Positions 16,506 through 25,353 of a DNA stretch of 37,415 bases are shown here, in pieces. Location: NCBI GenBank assembly GCA_937922595.1, contig CALAIY010000003.1, positions 1-37,415 of the forward strand. The letters are read 5' to 3'. Under the pieces are notes generated by a model. That model was not told the DNA's origin. It saw only the letters and a list, made by a program, of their open reading frames with translations, and made no database searches. A program made the position numbers and the translations under genes. This stretch comes from an uncultured Verrucomicrobiales bacterium. Its GTDB lineage: Bacteria; Verrucomicrobiota; Verrucomicrobiia; Verrucomicrobiales; DEV007. The number at the start of each line of letters is the position of its first letter. Within the stretch, counting starts at the first letter, position 1.

Positions 16506-19500
16506 ATGCATTCTAAATCCCTGCATTTAAGCAGTACCTTAAACCCTGCCATCGCCGCATTTTCTGTAGCGATAGCAGAAGCAGCACCCCAAATCACCGA
16601 GTTCGTCGCCGCAAATAGCTCAGGGCTCACCGATGGGAATCAGAATACATCCGACTGGATTGAGATCCACAATCCCGACGCAACCACACTCGACCTCTCC
16701 GGGTATCGCCTCTCTGATGACCCAGCGAACCTGGGGCTCTTCACGTTTCCTACTGGTGCTGAAATAGAAGCAGGGGGATACCTCGTCGTTTTCGCTTCTG
16801 GGAGACCTGAGCCCGATTACGTCGATCCAGAAGGCAATCTCCATACCAATTTTAGCCTTGGTAGAAATGGAGATTACCTCGCACTTTCTGCTCCAGACAA
16901 CACGATCATCCAGGAATTTTCCCCTCAATACCCTGAGCAGTTTGAAAACGTCTCATACGGATTAGGATTCCCCTCGCCCGTAAGTACCCCCATCCTGGAA
17001 GGAGCTCCATCCACATGGCTTGTTCCCACATCCGATATTGGATCTACATGGCAAGAGATCAACTTCGATGATAGCAGCTGGGCTACCGCCAATACCGCAA
17101 TTGGGTATGGATACGATGATCTCGTAGGAACTGGTGGAAATACACGCAGCCAAATGTTTTTTGGCAACCCATCCGCGTTTCTTCGGGTTCCTTTCGAAAT
17201 TAATAACCCCTCGAATATCGATTCGCTAGAACTTGCCATGCGCTATGAGGATGGCTTTGTCGCCTACCTTAATGGAACACGTGTTGCATCCTCAAATGCG
17301 CCTGATGAAACCTCTTTAGAATTCAATTCCACGGCAACAGCCATTCATCCCGACAACCAAGCAGTAATCCCTGAAACATTCGCCATTCCTACTGCCCCTC
17401 TAGTCGCTGGAACAAATATTCTCGCTATCCACGGTCTAAACCTAACCTCAAGAGGCAGCGATTCAAACGACTTCCTCGCGCTCCCAGAGCTCACCACGAT
17501 CTCTACCGGTCTTGAATCCATCACTGGCTTTTTTCTCTCACCTACACCTGGCGCTGAAAATACCGGAGTCCCATTTCTAGGCTTGGTCGATGATACAAAG
17601 TTCTCCGTCGACCGTGGCTACTTCACCGAACCATTCAACGTCGCTATCACGACCGACACTCCTGAGAGTATCATCTACTACACCACCGACGGAACACCAC
17701 CTTCGAAGGAAAACGGCACCATTTACAATGGAGAAATTGCGATCACTAAAACGACTACACTTCGAGCAATCGCAACAAAGGAGAGATTTCAACCAACGAA
17801 CATCGATACCCAGACCTATCTTTTCGTAGCAGACATCGTCCAACAAGAGCGCCCTACCAGCTATCCTACAACCTGGGGAGGCGCCCCGGCAGACTACGCG
17901 ATGGATCCCGAAGTCGTGGAGGATTCACGATATACCGAACTGTTCGATGAAGCATTTGCCTCATTTCCCACCCTATCGCTGGTCTTTGATCCAGATGCAT
18001 TTTTCGATTCAGCATCTGGTATTTATCAAAACCCGCGAGAAGAAGGAGCCGAATGGGAGCGCCCATTGTCCGCCGAATTTTTTGTCCCCGATGATTCTGA
18101 AGAAGGTTTTCAAATCAATGCAGGAATTAGGGTTCAAGGTGGCTCGTCGCGTAATCCAGATACGCCAAAGCACTCGCTTTCTCTGCGCTTTCGCGCCGAA
18201 TATGGTGCGAACACGCTCCGCTATCCACTCTTTGAAAACACCCCTGGCGGCGCCGGAGCCATTGATGAATTCGATCTCTTGCAGCTCCGCCCCGAGTATA
18301 ATTTCGGCTGGATGCACCGCCACTGGTATCAGGCTCGCTACGCCCTCTACGGACGCGACCAATGGACCAGTGATATGTTCCTAGCCATGGGGCAAAACGG
18401 CACCCGAGGCCGCTGGGTTCACCTATTTCTCAACGGTATCTACTGGGGATTATACGATATCCACGAACGTCCCGACGCTGATTACATGGCAAGCTACTTC
18501 GGAGGCAATCCCGAAGACTACGATACCATCAATTCTTCCCTCGCCACCAACGGTAATCTCGCGGCCTTCAATGAGATGACGAGGATCGTAAATAGCACCA
18601 CGATCTCCCAACCCTCAGGCTACAGCGCAATCCAAGAGTACCTCGATCTCGATGCCTTCATCGATTACATGATCCTAAATACATTTATTGGAAACCGCGA
18701 TTGGGACGCACATAATTGGCGTGCCGCTCGGAAACGTGAACCCGGTGCCAAATTCCTTTTCTTCCCGTGGGACAGCGAATTTGCCGCTTCTCATGTAAGC
18801 GGTGGAAATTTTGAAAATCCTCCCGAATTTTTCACCACCGCTCTCGCTACTGACATCACCAACAACAATGGCCGGAACCGCCCAACCGGAATCCAGCAGC
18901 GCTTGGCGCTCAATCCCGAGTACCGGCTGCGCTACGCCGATCGCATCCGCGCACACTTCTTCGACGGCGGTACGCTCACTTCCGAAAAGGCAGCCGAGGC
19001 CTGGATCACACGCGCCACACCGATGCACGACGCCATCATTGCAGAATCCGCCCGCTGGGGAGATTTCCGCCGCGACATCAATCCCAGTCCATGGGCATCA
19101 TCACAATTTGATCTATTCACACGCGATGACCACTACACACCCACCAATACCTGGCTCCTTGATACCTACATTCCTCAACGCCCCGCAATCGTTCTCGATC
19201 AGTTCCGTGCCATTGGCCTATATCCTGCGACCGACGCACCCACATTCTCGCAGCACGGCGGCACGGTTCCCCGAGGTTTTTCAGTAGCCATCAACGCACC
19301 CGATACCGTATTTTACACGACCGATGGCTCCGATCCTCGCGCCACCGGTGGAACAGTAGCAGGCACCGCGACGCAAGCATCCCCTGGCGTCGCACTCACC
19401 CTCAATGAATCTACCCGGCTCCGAGCACGCACACGGGCCAGCGACGGTGAGTGGTCCGCACTTAGTGATACCGTATTTACGATCTCTGTCACTGATCTGA

Positions 19501-20252
19501 GTCTCACCGAGATTATGTATAATCCGGCCACAAATCCCCTGGCCGAATTTCTGGAACTCACCAATACCGGAGATTTCGAAATAGGGCTCACCGGTCTAAT
19601 TTTCACCGACGGCATCGATTTCGATTTCACAGATTCTCCCATCCAGTCACTCGCTCCCGGTGCCCGCCTCCTCATCATCCGCGATACCGCAGCCTTCCGC
19701 GATACCTACGGCACTGATCTCGATTCCCTCATCGCAGGCGAATTCATGAATGAGACTGCACTGGCCAATGGCGGCAGCGAAACCATCACCCTCTCGGACG
19801 CCTCCGGCGAAACGGTCTTCTCCGTCACCTACCGCGATGACGCGCCCTGGCCCGAATCCGCCGATGGCAATGGGCGCTCACTCGTATTCACCGGAGGTGA
19901 TCCCTCTACTGTAAAAAACTGGCGCCCTTCCGCAGCAAGTGGTGGAAATCCAGGCACTTCAGACGCCTCCCCCTTCAATGGCGGCTCGATCATCGCCTAT
20001 GCCCTCGCATCTGGCCCAACAATTGCTCTTAATAACGCTGAGATACAACTCTCCTACACAACTAATCTCACCGCAGATAGTGCGGAAATCACAATCGAAT
20101 ACTCAGAATATCTGGAATCTTGGGAAACAATCACTCCGGCCATTATCGATCAAGTACTCGAGCCTACTGATTCCACACGAAAAATCAGCTTTCAGCTCCC
20201 AGCCAACCCAAAGGGCTTCGCCCGACTCGTAATCTCGCTTCGGAGCAAATGA
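16506..20252 (+). CDS. CotH-kinase surface protein with lamin-tail and chitobiase-C domains
   Basis: Large exported protein of 1248 residues. A short signal peptide is followed by a lamin-tail domain (about 28-115, 'ITEFVAANSS', 'SDWIEIHNP'), a galactose-binding-like region (about 165-330, 'FDDSSWATANTAIGYG'), a chitobiase C-terminal-like domain (about 365-440, 'YYTTDGTPPS'), then a CotH protein-kinase domain (about 485-780). Kinase residues look intact: Lys555 in TPKHSLSLRF, Asp732/Asp734 in NRDWDAHNW and Asp756 in FPWDSEF. A second chitobiase-C-like domain (about 910-990, 'FYTTDGSDPR') and a second lamin-tail domain (about 998-1140) follow, then a C-terminal 'S..L..W' module. CotH proteins phosphorylate secreted proteins on Ser/Thr, so neighbouring exported proteins are plausible substrates. 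The gene starts 18 bases after the LamG gene and is probably in the same operon. Confidence 0.93.
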   Translation: MHSKSLHLSSTLNPAIAAFSVAIAEAAPQITEFVAANSSGLTDGNQNTSDWIEIHNPDATTLDLSGYRLSDDPANLGLFTFPTGAEIEAGGYLVVFASGRPEPDYVDPEGNLHTNFSLGRNGDYLALSAPDNTIIQEFSPQYPEQFENVSYGLGFPSPVSTPILEGAPSTWLVPTSDIGSTWQEINFDDSSWATANTAIGYGYDDLVGTGGNTRSQMFFGNPSAFLRVPFEINNPSNIDSLELAMRYEDGFVAYLNGTRVASSNAPDETSLEFNSTATAIHPDNQAVIPETFAIPTAPLVAGTNILAIHGLNLTSRGSDSNDFLALPELTTISTGLESITGFFLSPTPGAENTGVPFLGLVDDTKFSVDRGYFTEPFNVAITTDTPESIIYYTTDGTPPSKENGTIYNGEIAITKTTTLRAIATKERFQPTNIDTQTYLFVADIVQQERPTSYPTTWGGAPADYAMDPEVVEDSRYTELFDEAFASFPTLSLVFDPDAFFDSASGIYQNPREEGAEWERPLSAEFFVPDDSEEGFQINAGIRVQGGSSRNPDTPKHSLSLRFRAEYGANTLRYPLFENTPGGAGAIDEFDLLQLRPEYNFGWMHRHWYQARYALYGRDQWTSDMFLAMGQNGTRGRWVHLFLNGIYWGLYDIHERPDADYMASYFGGNPEDYDTINSSLATNGNLAAFNEMTRIVNSTTISQPSGYSAIQEYLDLDAFIDYMILNTFIGNRDWDAHNWRAARKREPGAKFLFFPWDSEFAASHVSGGNFENPPEFFTTALATDITNNNGRNRPTGIQQRLALNPEYRLRYADRIRAHFFDGGTLTSEKAAEAWITRATPMHDAIIAESARWGDFRRDINPSPWASSQFDLFTRDDHYTPTNTWLLDTYIPQRPAIVLDQFRAIGLYPATDAPTFSQHGGTVPRGFSVAINAPDTVFYTTDGSDPRATGGTVAGTATQASPGVALTLNESTRLRARTRASDGEWSALSDTVFTISVTDLSLTEIMYNPATNPLAEFLELTNTGDFEIGLTGLIFTDGIDFDFTDSPIQSLAPGARLLIIRDTAAFRDTYGTDLDSLIAGEFMNETALANGGSETITLSDASGETVFSVTYRDDAPWPESADGNGRSLVFTGGDPSTVKNWRPSAASGGNPGTSDASPFNGGSIIAYALASGPTIALNNAEIQLSYTTNLTADSAEITIEYSEYLESWETITPAIIDQVLEPTDSTRKISFQLPANPKGFARLVISLRSK

Positions 20253-20275
20253 TCCGGTAACCGAAAAAAGTGAAA

Positions 20276-20291
20276 AAAAAGTTAACTTTTT
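20276..20291. promoter_or_regulatory. 16-bp perfect AT palindrome after the CotH gene
   Basis: AAAAAGTTAACTTTTT is a perfect palindrome 24 bases after the CotH stop and 70 bases before the PEP-CTERM start. With no loop and a weak core it is an imperfect terminator. An operator for the PEP-CTERM gene is equally possible. Confidence 0.4.
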
Positions 20292-20316
20292 CTATTCCGT
20301 TCAGTTTTAAAGTAGA

Positions 20317-20334
20317 AGTCGCAGATTAGCGACT
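20317..20334 (+). promoter_or_regulatory. Leader hairpin of the PEP-CTERM gene
   Basis: AGTCGC and GCGACT form a 6-bp stem around the loop AGATTA, 26 bases before the ATG at 20361. It is not followed by a T-run. It may act on mRNA stability or translation of the adjacent gene. Confidence 0.35.
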
Positions 20335-20360
20335 CATAAAAAACCCTTCATAGACATATC

Positions 20361-21074
20361 ATGAGAAAAACTTGCTACATTATTTCAGGGCTGTTACTCG
20401 CCGGAACCGCCGCTCAGGGGGTAACTATTATCGGTGGAGCTCTCGGCAACGGAGACTTCAACGCTGGCGGAAACCCGCCTACCGCAGCCCAATCCTTCGC
20501 CGATACATCGAACTGGTTTAACGCGGATGGGGCAGAAACCTTAAACTTCACCCAAACTAACCAGCTTGGAGGCAGCACTGATCCAAGCGCCATCACTCGA
20601 GGCGGCTTTTTCGCAAGCGGCAGAACAATCGTAAACAACACAGGATATAGCATTGTTTCCGCAGGTGAAATCTTCAGTCTCAGCTACGATTTTGGTGCCG
20701 GCGGACAAGCTGCCCGCTGGGACGGTGACGAGACAATGACTAGCTTCATTTTCGCCTCTCCCACGGCTCCTGATGACACCACCGCCTCGACCAGTATTAC
20801 TCAGCTCGCTTCGGACGTCTATATGATCGACCGAGCCAGCGATGGGCAATGGACGACCCGAACCACTCCCATCTTTTACACATCTACTCCCGCCGATGTC
20901 GGCACGACGGTCTATCTCGGAATGGTCTTCGACACGGGAGACCTTGCAAATGACGTGGCTTTCCCGCGAACGGATGTTGTAAACTTCTCCGTCGAGCCGG
21001 TCCCTGAGCCATCCTCTGCCCTCCTCATGGGTCTTGGAGCACTCGCTCTATGCACGCGCCGCAAGCGACTTTAG
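20361..21074 (+). CDS. PEP-CTERM sorting domain protein
   Basis: Exported protein of 237 residues. The signal peptide ends near residue 20 (AQG). Residues 22-210 are one beta-rich domain opening with 'TIIGGALGNGDFNAGG' and containing 'WFNADGAETLNF', 'AGEIFSLSYDFGAGG' and 'FYTSTPADVGTTVYLGM'. The C-terminus VPEPSSALLMGLGALALC followed by TRRKRL is a textbook PEP-CTERM signal (VPEP, hydrophobic helix, basic end), which an exosortase would cleave to release or anchor the protein. No exosortase gene is in the window. The beta-rich domain is clearly paralogous to the N-terminus of the sulfatase encoded on the opposite strand just downstream. A bidirectional terminator follows 30 bases after the stop. 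The role is unknown; it is possibly an extracellular matrix or glycan-binding component. Confidence 0.93.
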   Translation: MRKTCYIISGLLLAGTAAQGVTIIGGALGNGDFNAGGNPPTAAQSFADTSNWFNADGAETLNFTQTNQLGGSTDPSAITRGGFFASGRTIVNNTGYSIVSAGEIFSLSYDFGAGGQAARWDGDETMTSFIFASPTAPDDTTASTSITQLASDVYMIDRASDGQWTTRTTPIFYTSTPADVGTTVYLGMVFDTGDLANDVAFPRTDVVNFSVEPVPEPSSALLMGLGALALCTRRKRL

Positions 21075-21103
21075 AACGCTCTCGTCTCGTCTCGCCTCCT
21101 AGC

Positions 21104-21142
21104 AAAAAAGCCACCTTCCCTAATCGGGAGGTGGCTTTTTTT
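21104..21142. terminator. Bidirectional intrinsic terminator
   Basis: A GC-rich stem, GCCACCT with a one-base bulge then CCC pairing to GGGAGGTGGC, is flanked by an A-run on the left and a T7 run on the right. It therefore terminates on both strands. It sits exactly between the convergent PEP-CTERM gene (ends 21074) and sulfatase gene (ends 21153), and serves both. Confidence 0.93.
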
Positions 21143-21152
21143 GTAAATCCTC

Positions 21153-23558
21153 TCACGGAAGTGAGAACGCTGCGTCGTAATGAGGCATCTCCTTAGATAC
21201 CCAATCAGCCCCTGCCTGAAAGCTATCGAACCAGATTGGCTCAATATGTAAGTCACTCCACGCTTTCCCCTCGGTGACCATACTACTTAGCACGGACGCA
21301 TTCGCCGAGCTGACGTCGGTGGTTTCTCCGATATCGGCGGCAATATTGTAAAGCCTCCAAGGATCGGTGCCGAGCCTTACGGCTTTCCAATCATCCACGC
21401 GGATTCCAATATCGCTATTCCCTTCTGGAGAACTCCCGATACGATGTCTCACAGCGTAGATTGGTTCACCCGCGCGGGCACTGCGGTTTACAATAAAATT
21501 GTCCCAAATGTCTTTACCATCGAGCTGTTTGCCTGCAGGAACCGACGCCTTGGCGAGACGAGCGAACGTGGGATAAAAGTCGAGAGCCGTCACCGGATGC
21601 CCATAAGTCTCGCCCCCTGGGACTACATTCGGCCAGTGGAAAAACATCGGGACACGAAACCCACCTTCAGTGGCATCTCCTTTAACTCCGCGAAGGGGTG
21701 AGTTATTTGCCCCCCGATCCGTACGGCCACCATTGTCACTCAGAAAAACAATTAACGTATTCTCGTACTGCCCGTTTGCCTTGAGCGCACCTACGATCTC
21801 ACCGACCCCGCGATCCACTGCATAAACCATGCCCGCATAAGTCTTCCGATCTCCCGTAAGATTGGGAAATTGATCCATGTCCTCCTGCTTCGCCTCAAGC
21901 GGCGTATGAGGAGCGTTGTAGGACATGATGAGAAAAAATGGCTCCTCTTTAGTCTTCGCCTCATCAACGAACCGGACGCCCTCTGCCGTGAGGACATCGG
22001 TCATGTAATCCGCGCTGGTGAGACTAGTATCATCCGCACCATTGCGCTCGGGATACACAGTGTAGCTGAAGCGCGTCCCCGTCTGCTCACGGTAAGGGCC
22101 GAAGTAATTTTTCCCACCTCCCAGAAACCCATAAAAATCATCAAAGCCACGAGCATTCGGATGATGCTCAGACTTTCCCCCTAAATGCCATTTTCCCATG
22201 AGCCCAGTAAAGTATCCAGAATCCTGGAGCACCTTACTCATGAGTGTCTCACTGGCGGGGATCCCTTCATCCGCGTACGCCTGCCTGCTAATATCAGGAA
22301 GATTAAATGGTGTCCCGAAAAGATGCGGGTAGCGACCAGACATGAGCCCCATTCGGCTCGGCCCACAGAAGGGATGAACCACATAGGCGGAGGTAAACTT
22401 GGTTCCCCCTTGGGCGAGTTCATCCAAATTCGGAGTGCGGATATCTGGAGATCCATTGAAACCAACATCTGCGTAGCCAAGATCATCAGTCAGCACGACG
22501 AGAATATTCGGCCGGCTAGGAGGATCAAATAACTTCACCCGGCAAAACATCCGCCTGCGCTCACTCCCCGTGAGTCGGCGCTCTACGGAATTATATTCGG
22601 CGCTAGAAGACGGTGTACTGATCTCTTCATTCCAATCATTGAACCACTCATCGGAGGCAAGGCTTTCAGAATATTCCGCCACATAAGGGATCCCAGAAGT
22701 AGCGAGATCAGCCTCAGTCGTGGTAAAGACGACTGCCCCATCTGCCTCTTTTTCAATACTCGGCTCAATCCCCTGAATCATCGGATCTGTCGGATCGCCC
22801 CCGTGGAAAAACTCCAAGACATCCCCTTGGCCATCTCCATCGGAATCGGCGAGCTTGTCGCCACTGAGGCCATAGTCCTGGACGAATTTCTGCCAGCCGC
22901 TCAAAGTGGGAGCTGGAGTGGGGAGGACATCGAGCTGGACGTTGTCAATCCTAGGAAAAACGTTCACGCCCGTCGGATTCTTAAATTCCATACCCAAATA
23001 GACCGTTTTCCCAATATCGCTCGCCGTTGAGGTATAAAACTCACTTACGGAGAGCGCCTTCCATTGTGGATTATTAGTGACGCGCGTCGAGACGAGTCCG
23101 AGCGTTTCGACGAAGTCAGCCGTGCCCAGATCCCCGTCGACAGCATCCCCCGGAGCCACCGTAAATAGAAACGTCTCCAAAACCTCATCGAGCCCATTCG
23201 CGGCATCCCAGCCATTACCACCTGCTCCAAATTCGAAGCTCAGAGTGAATATCTCTCCCGCTTCAGCAATAAGATACCCAATGCTATTCACCGGCACCCG
23301 TCCTGGGAAGGGAAACCCGGCGGGAGTCGCTGGATTGGAATCTGTACTCCCCGCTGTCTGATTCGTGAATACGAAATTTTCTGATTCGCTCCCTTTAGCG
23401 TTAAACCACAATGGAGTCTGAGCGTAAACCTCCGTCCCACTGGCACCAGTGGCGTTAAAGTTGCCGTTTCCCAGGGCACCTCCAATAATAGTCTCTGCAG
23501 GAGAAACCATTGCGGTAACTAGGACGCAACTTGAGAGGAGAAAAGGGAGCATTTTCAT
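21153..23558 (-). CDS. Type I sulfatase fused to a PEP-CTERM-paralogue N-terminal domain
   Basis: Exported sulfatase of 801 residues. The start at 23558 was chosen because a signal peptide (MKMLPFLLSSCVLVTAMVSP) follows directly; an in-frame codon at 23690 would add 44 residues without similarity. Residues ~23-210 ('TIIGGALGNGNFNATG', 'FTLSFEFGAGG', 'FYTSTASDIGKTVYLGM') match the neighbouring PEP-CTERM protein almost block by block. Next comes a calcium-binding-like linker (LADSDGDGQGDVLEFFHGGD) and an 'EYSESLASDEW' module. The S1-type sulfatase domain starts near residue 360 ('RPNILVVLTDDLGYADVG'). Cys398 in CGPSR is the formylglycine site, followed by 'MGKWHLGG'. Ester-sulfate removal from an extracellular polysaccharide is expected. 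It lacks a PEP-CTERM tail. It lies divergent from the GH16 gene. Confidence 0.94.
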   Translation of the reverse strand: MKMLPFLLSSCVLVTAMVSPAETIIGGALGNGNFNATGASGTEVYAQTPLWFNAKGSESENFVFTNQTAGSTDSNPATPAGFPFPGRVPVNSIGYLIAEAGEIFTLSFEFGAGGNGWDAANGLDEVLETFLFTVAPGDAVDGDLGTADFVETLGLVSTRVTNNPQWKALSVSEFYTSTASDIGKTVYLGMEFKNPTGVNVFPRIDNVQLDVLPTPAPTLSGWQKFVQDYGLSGDKLADSDGDGQGDVLEFFHGGDPTDPMIQGIEPSIEKEADGAVVFTTTEADLATSGIPYVAEYSESLASDEWFNDWNEEISTPSSSAEYNSVERRLTGSERRRMFCRVKLFDPPSRPNILVVLTDDLGYADVGFNGSPDIRTPNLDELAQGGTKFTSAYVVHPFCGPSRMGLMSGRYPHLFGTPFNLPDISRQAYADEGIPASETLMSKVLQDSGYFTGLMGKWHLGGKSEHHPNARGFDDFYGFLGGGKNYFGPYREQTGTRFSYTVYPERNGADDTSLTSADYMTDVLTAEGVRFVDEAKTKEEPFFLIMSYNAPHTPLEAKQEDMDQFPNLTGDRKTYAGMVYAVDRGVGEIVGALKANGQYENTLIVFLSDNGGRTDRGANNSPLRGVKGDATEGGFRVPMFFHWPNVVPGGETYGHPVTALDFYPTFARLAKASVPAGKQLDGKDIWDNFIVNRSARAGEPIYAVRHRIGSSPEGNSDIGIRVDDWKAVRLGTDPWRLYNIAADIGETTDVSSANASVLSSMVTEGKAWSDLHIEPIWFDSFQAGADWVSKEMPHYDAAFSLP

Positions 23559-23707
23559 TGGAATATGGAAAGAAGGTGACTTCGCTAGGGACTTCCGGTC
23601 ATCGAAAAAGCTAACACCGGGGAAACTGGGAAATGCTGTTAGATTTCCTCTCTGCCGGAAGTTTACAACGCAAGCGGGACTCCCCTGCAACGCAATTCCC
23701 CTCCTTG

Positions 23708-25261
23708 ATGAATCCCTTCTTCTCTCTCATCACATACCTCGCCTTGGCCAAGGCAGGGTTTTGCTCCAATTCAGCGATTCTTTTTTCTGAAAATTTCGAT
23801 ACCAACCCCGGCTACATCTCAGCGGATGGTCCGAATGCCAACAACATCTCGTCGATCTCATTTGGAGCGGCAGGATCCAAAGCACCACTCATTTTGCCCG
23901 GCCAATTCGGAGGCACTGGCCAATATCTTTCTAATACAAGAATCCATGGCACCCTCGCCGATGGCCATCTCACCCTCGGCTCAGATCAAGTCATCCACGA
24001 CAAATCTCGGAACAGATCCACCGTCACCTTCATCGATACTTCCACCGCGCAAGTCGGCCAATACCGTGCAGAGTTCGACGTCGCAGAATTCAGCTCTCCA
24101 GGAAAAAACACAGCCCTCTACTTCCACCTCTATGAGGGAGGTAGCACAGAAAATGGCTATATAAATCTTCGGCTTACACACCAAGCCCCATCCCCCCAAA
24201 TCTCCCCAAGCCTTCCAGGGATTACGACAGGGAAAGGCGCGACCATAGGGAGGATCCTCATCGACCAACCCATCAGTAAAAACGGGAAGTTTTCGCTTAA
24301 TTTCGGAATCAGCGAAGCCGGCAAACCAGGCGATTTTCTCGCCCTTGTATGGACCCAACTAAAACGAGGAAGCTCCGCGCCGATGCCATCGATGACGATC
24401 GATAACATCAAAGTGACAAAATTACTCCACGCGCCCGCTTCAAAAAGCGCAGTTTCGGTGAAGCCGGTCGGGCAAGAAGGCAGCTGGAATCTACTGACCG
24501 AATTCTCCGATGAATTCAACGGAGATCAGATCAATCCTGGAAAGTGGAATAACAACCCCGCTAGCTGGGGAGCTTGGAGTTGGGAAGAAAAAAATACCAC
24601 TCAGAAGGATGGAAACCTCTCCATCCAAATGACCTACGCACCGCACAGCCGAAATGGCACGCCCCTCTTCTATAAATCCGGCATCCTACGCTCACACAGC
24701 CAGATGACCTATGGCTACTACGAAACTCGAATGCGTGGATGCCAGCTCTTTCCCGGCGCGTGCCCTGCCTTCTGGTCCTACAGCGATGGGAAAAAATATA
24801 CTGGCGAGGTCCGCTACTGTGAAATCGATTTTGTAGAGCTCCAAATGCACGAAATCGAAAAACATACCGGCAAGCGCGCACCCGTCGAAGTCATCGACAT
24901 GAATCTCCACCTCAAACTCGCCGACGAAAAGGGAAACATCGAATGGAAACGCCCTAATTCCCATCCCGAACTCTGCGCCAATAAGTGGACCGCGCCTTGG
25001 GATCCAAGAGATGATTTTCACGTCTATGGCTGTGAGGTAACGCCAGAAACTATCACCTGGTATATCGACGGAAAAAAGGTAGCCGAGAAGCCCAACACTT
25101 ACTGGCACGAACCAATGAATCTCACCCTCTCACTCGGTCTCCGGCACCCACATCTCGGCTGGGTCGGCCAAGAAATGAAGCCAAACCCACCCAACGCCAC
25201 GGAGGACGGATTCCCCACTTCCATGGAAGTCGATTACGTTCGGGTATGGAAAAAGAAATGA
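23708..25261 (+). CDS. Glycoside hydrolase family 16-like enzyme
   Basis: Exported GH16-like endo-glycanase of 517 residues. The start at 23708 is preferred because a signal peptide (MNPFFSLITYLALAKAGFCS) follows; the frame is open further upstream to 23633. Residues ~25-240 form an uncharacterised beta-jelly-roll-like domain ('ILFSENFDTNPGY', 'TFIDTSTAQVGQYRAEFDV'). The catalytic domain covers ~260-517: 'EFSDEFNGDQINPGKW', 'GYYETRMRG', and the retaining-enzyme signature EIDFVE with nucleophile Glu372, Asp374 and acid/base Glu377. It ends 'MEVDYVRVWKK', the classical last GH16 strand. Agarases, porphyranases, carrageenases and laminarinases share this fold; the sulfatase-rich context favours a sulfated galactan, but the substrate is not fixed by the sequence. 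It is probably the first gene of the plus-strand run to 32638. Confidence 0.92.
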   Translation: MNPFFSLITYLALAKAGFCSNSAILFSENFDTNPGYISADGPNANNISSISFGAAGSKAPLILPGQFGGTGQYLSNTRIHGTLADGHLTLGSDQVIHDKSRNRSTVTFIDTSTAQVGQYRAEFDVAEFSSPGKNTALYFHLYEGGSTENGYINLRLTHQAPSPQISPSLPGITTGKGATIGRILIDQPISKNGKFSLNFGISEAGKPGDFLALVWTQLKRGSSAPMPSMTIDNIKVTKLLHAPASKSAVSVKPVGQEGSWNLLTEFSDEFNGDQINPGKWNNNPASWGAWSWEEKNTTQKDGNLSIQMTYAPHSRNGTPLFYKSGILRSHSQMTYGYYETRMRGCQLFPGACPAFWSYSDGKKYTGEVRYCEIDFVELQMHEIEKHTGKRAPVEVIDMNLHLKLADEKGNIEWKRPNSHPELCANKWTAPWDPRDDFHVYGCEVTPETITWYIDGKKVAEKPNTYWHEPMNLTLSLGLRHPHLGWVGQEMKPNPPNATEDGFPTSMEVDYVRVWKKK

Positions 25262-25353
25262 CCGGTATTGGCAGACACGATACCTGAACACGAAAGTGAA
25301 TTTTTAAAGATTCCGGCGTTTGAATTCCGCTCACCGGAAGTGATGAGATAGAA

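Noticed and set aside
25311-25339. TTCCGG/CCGGAA inverted repeat before the PSCyt gene as a regulatory hairpin
   Set aside because: Six-base arms around a 17-base loop are expected by chance in a window of this size, and nothing else supports it.
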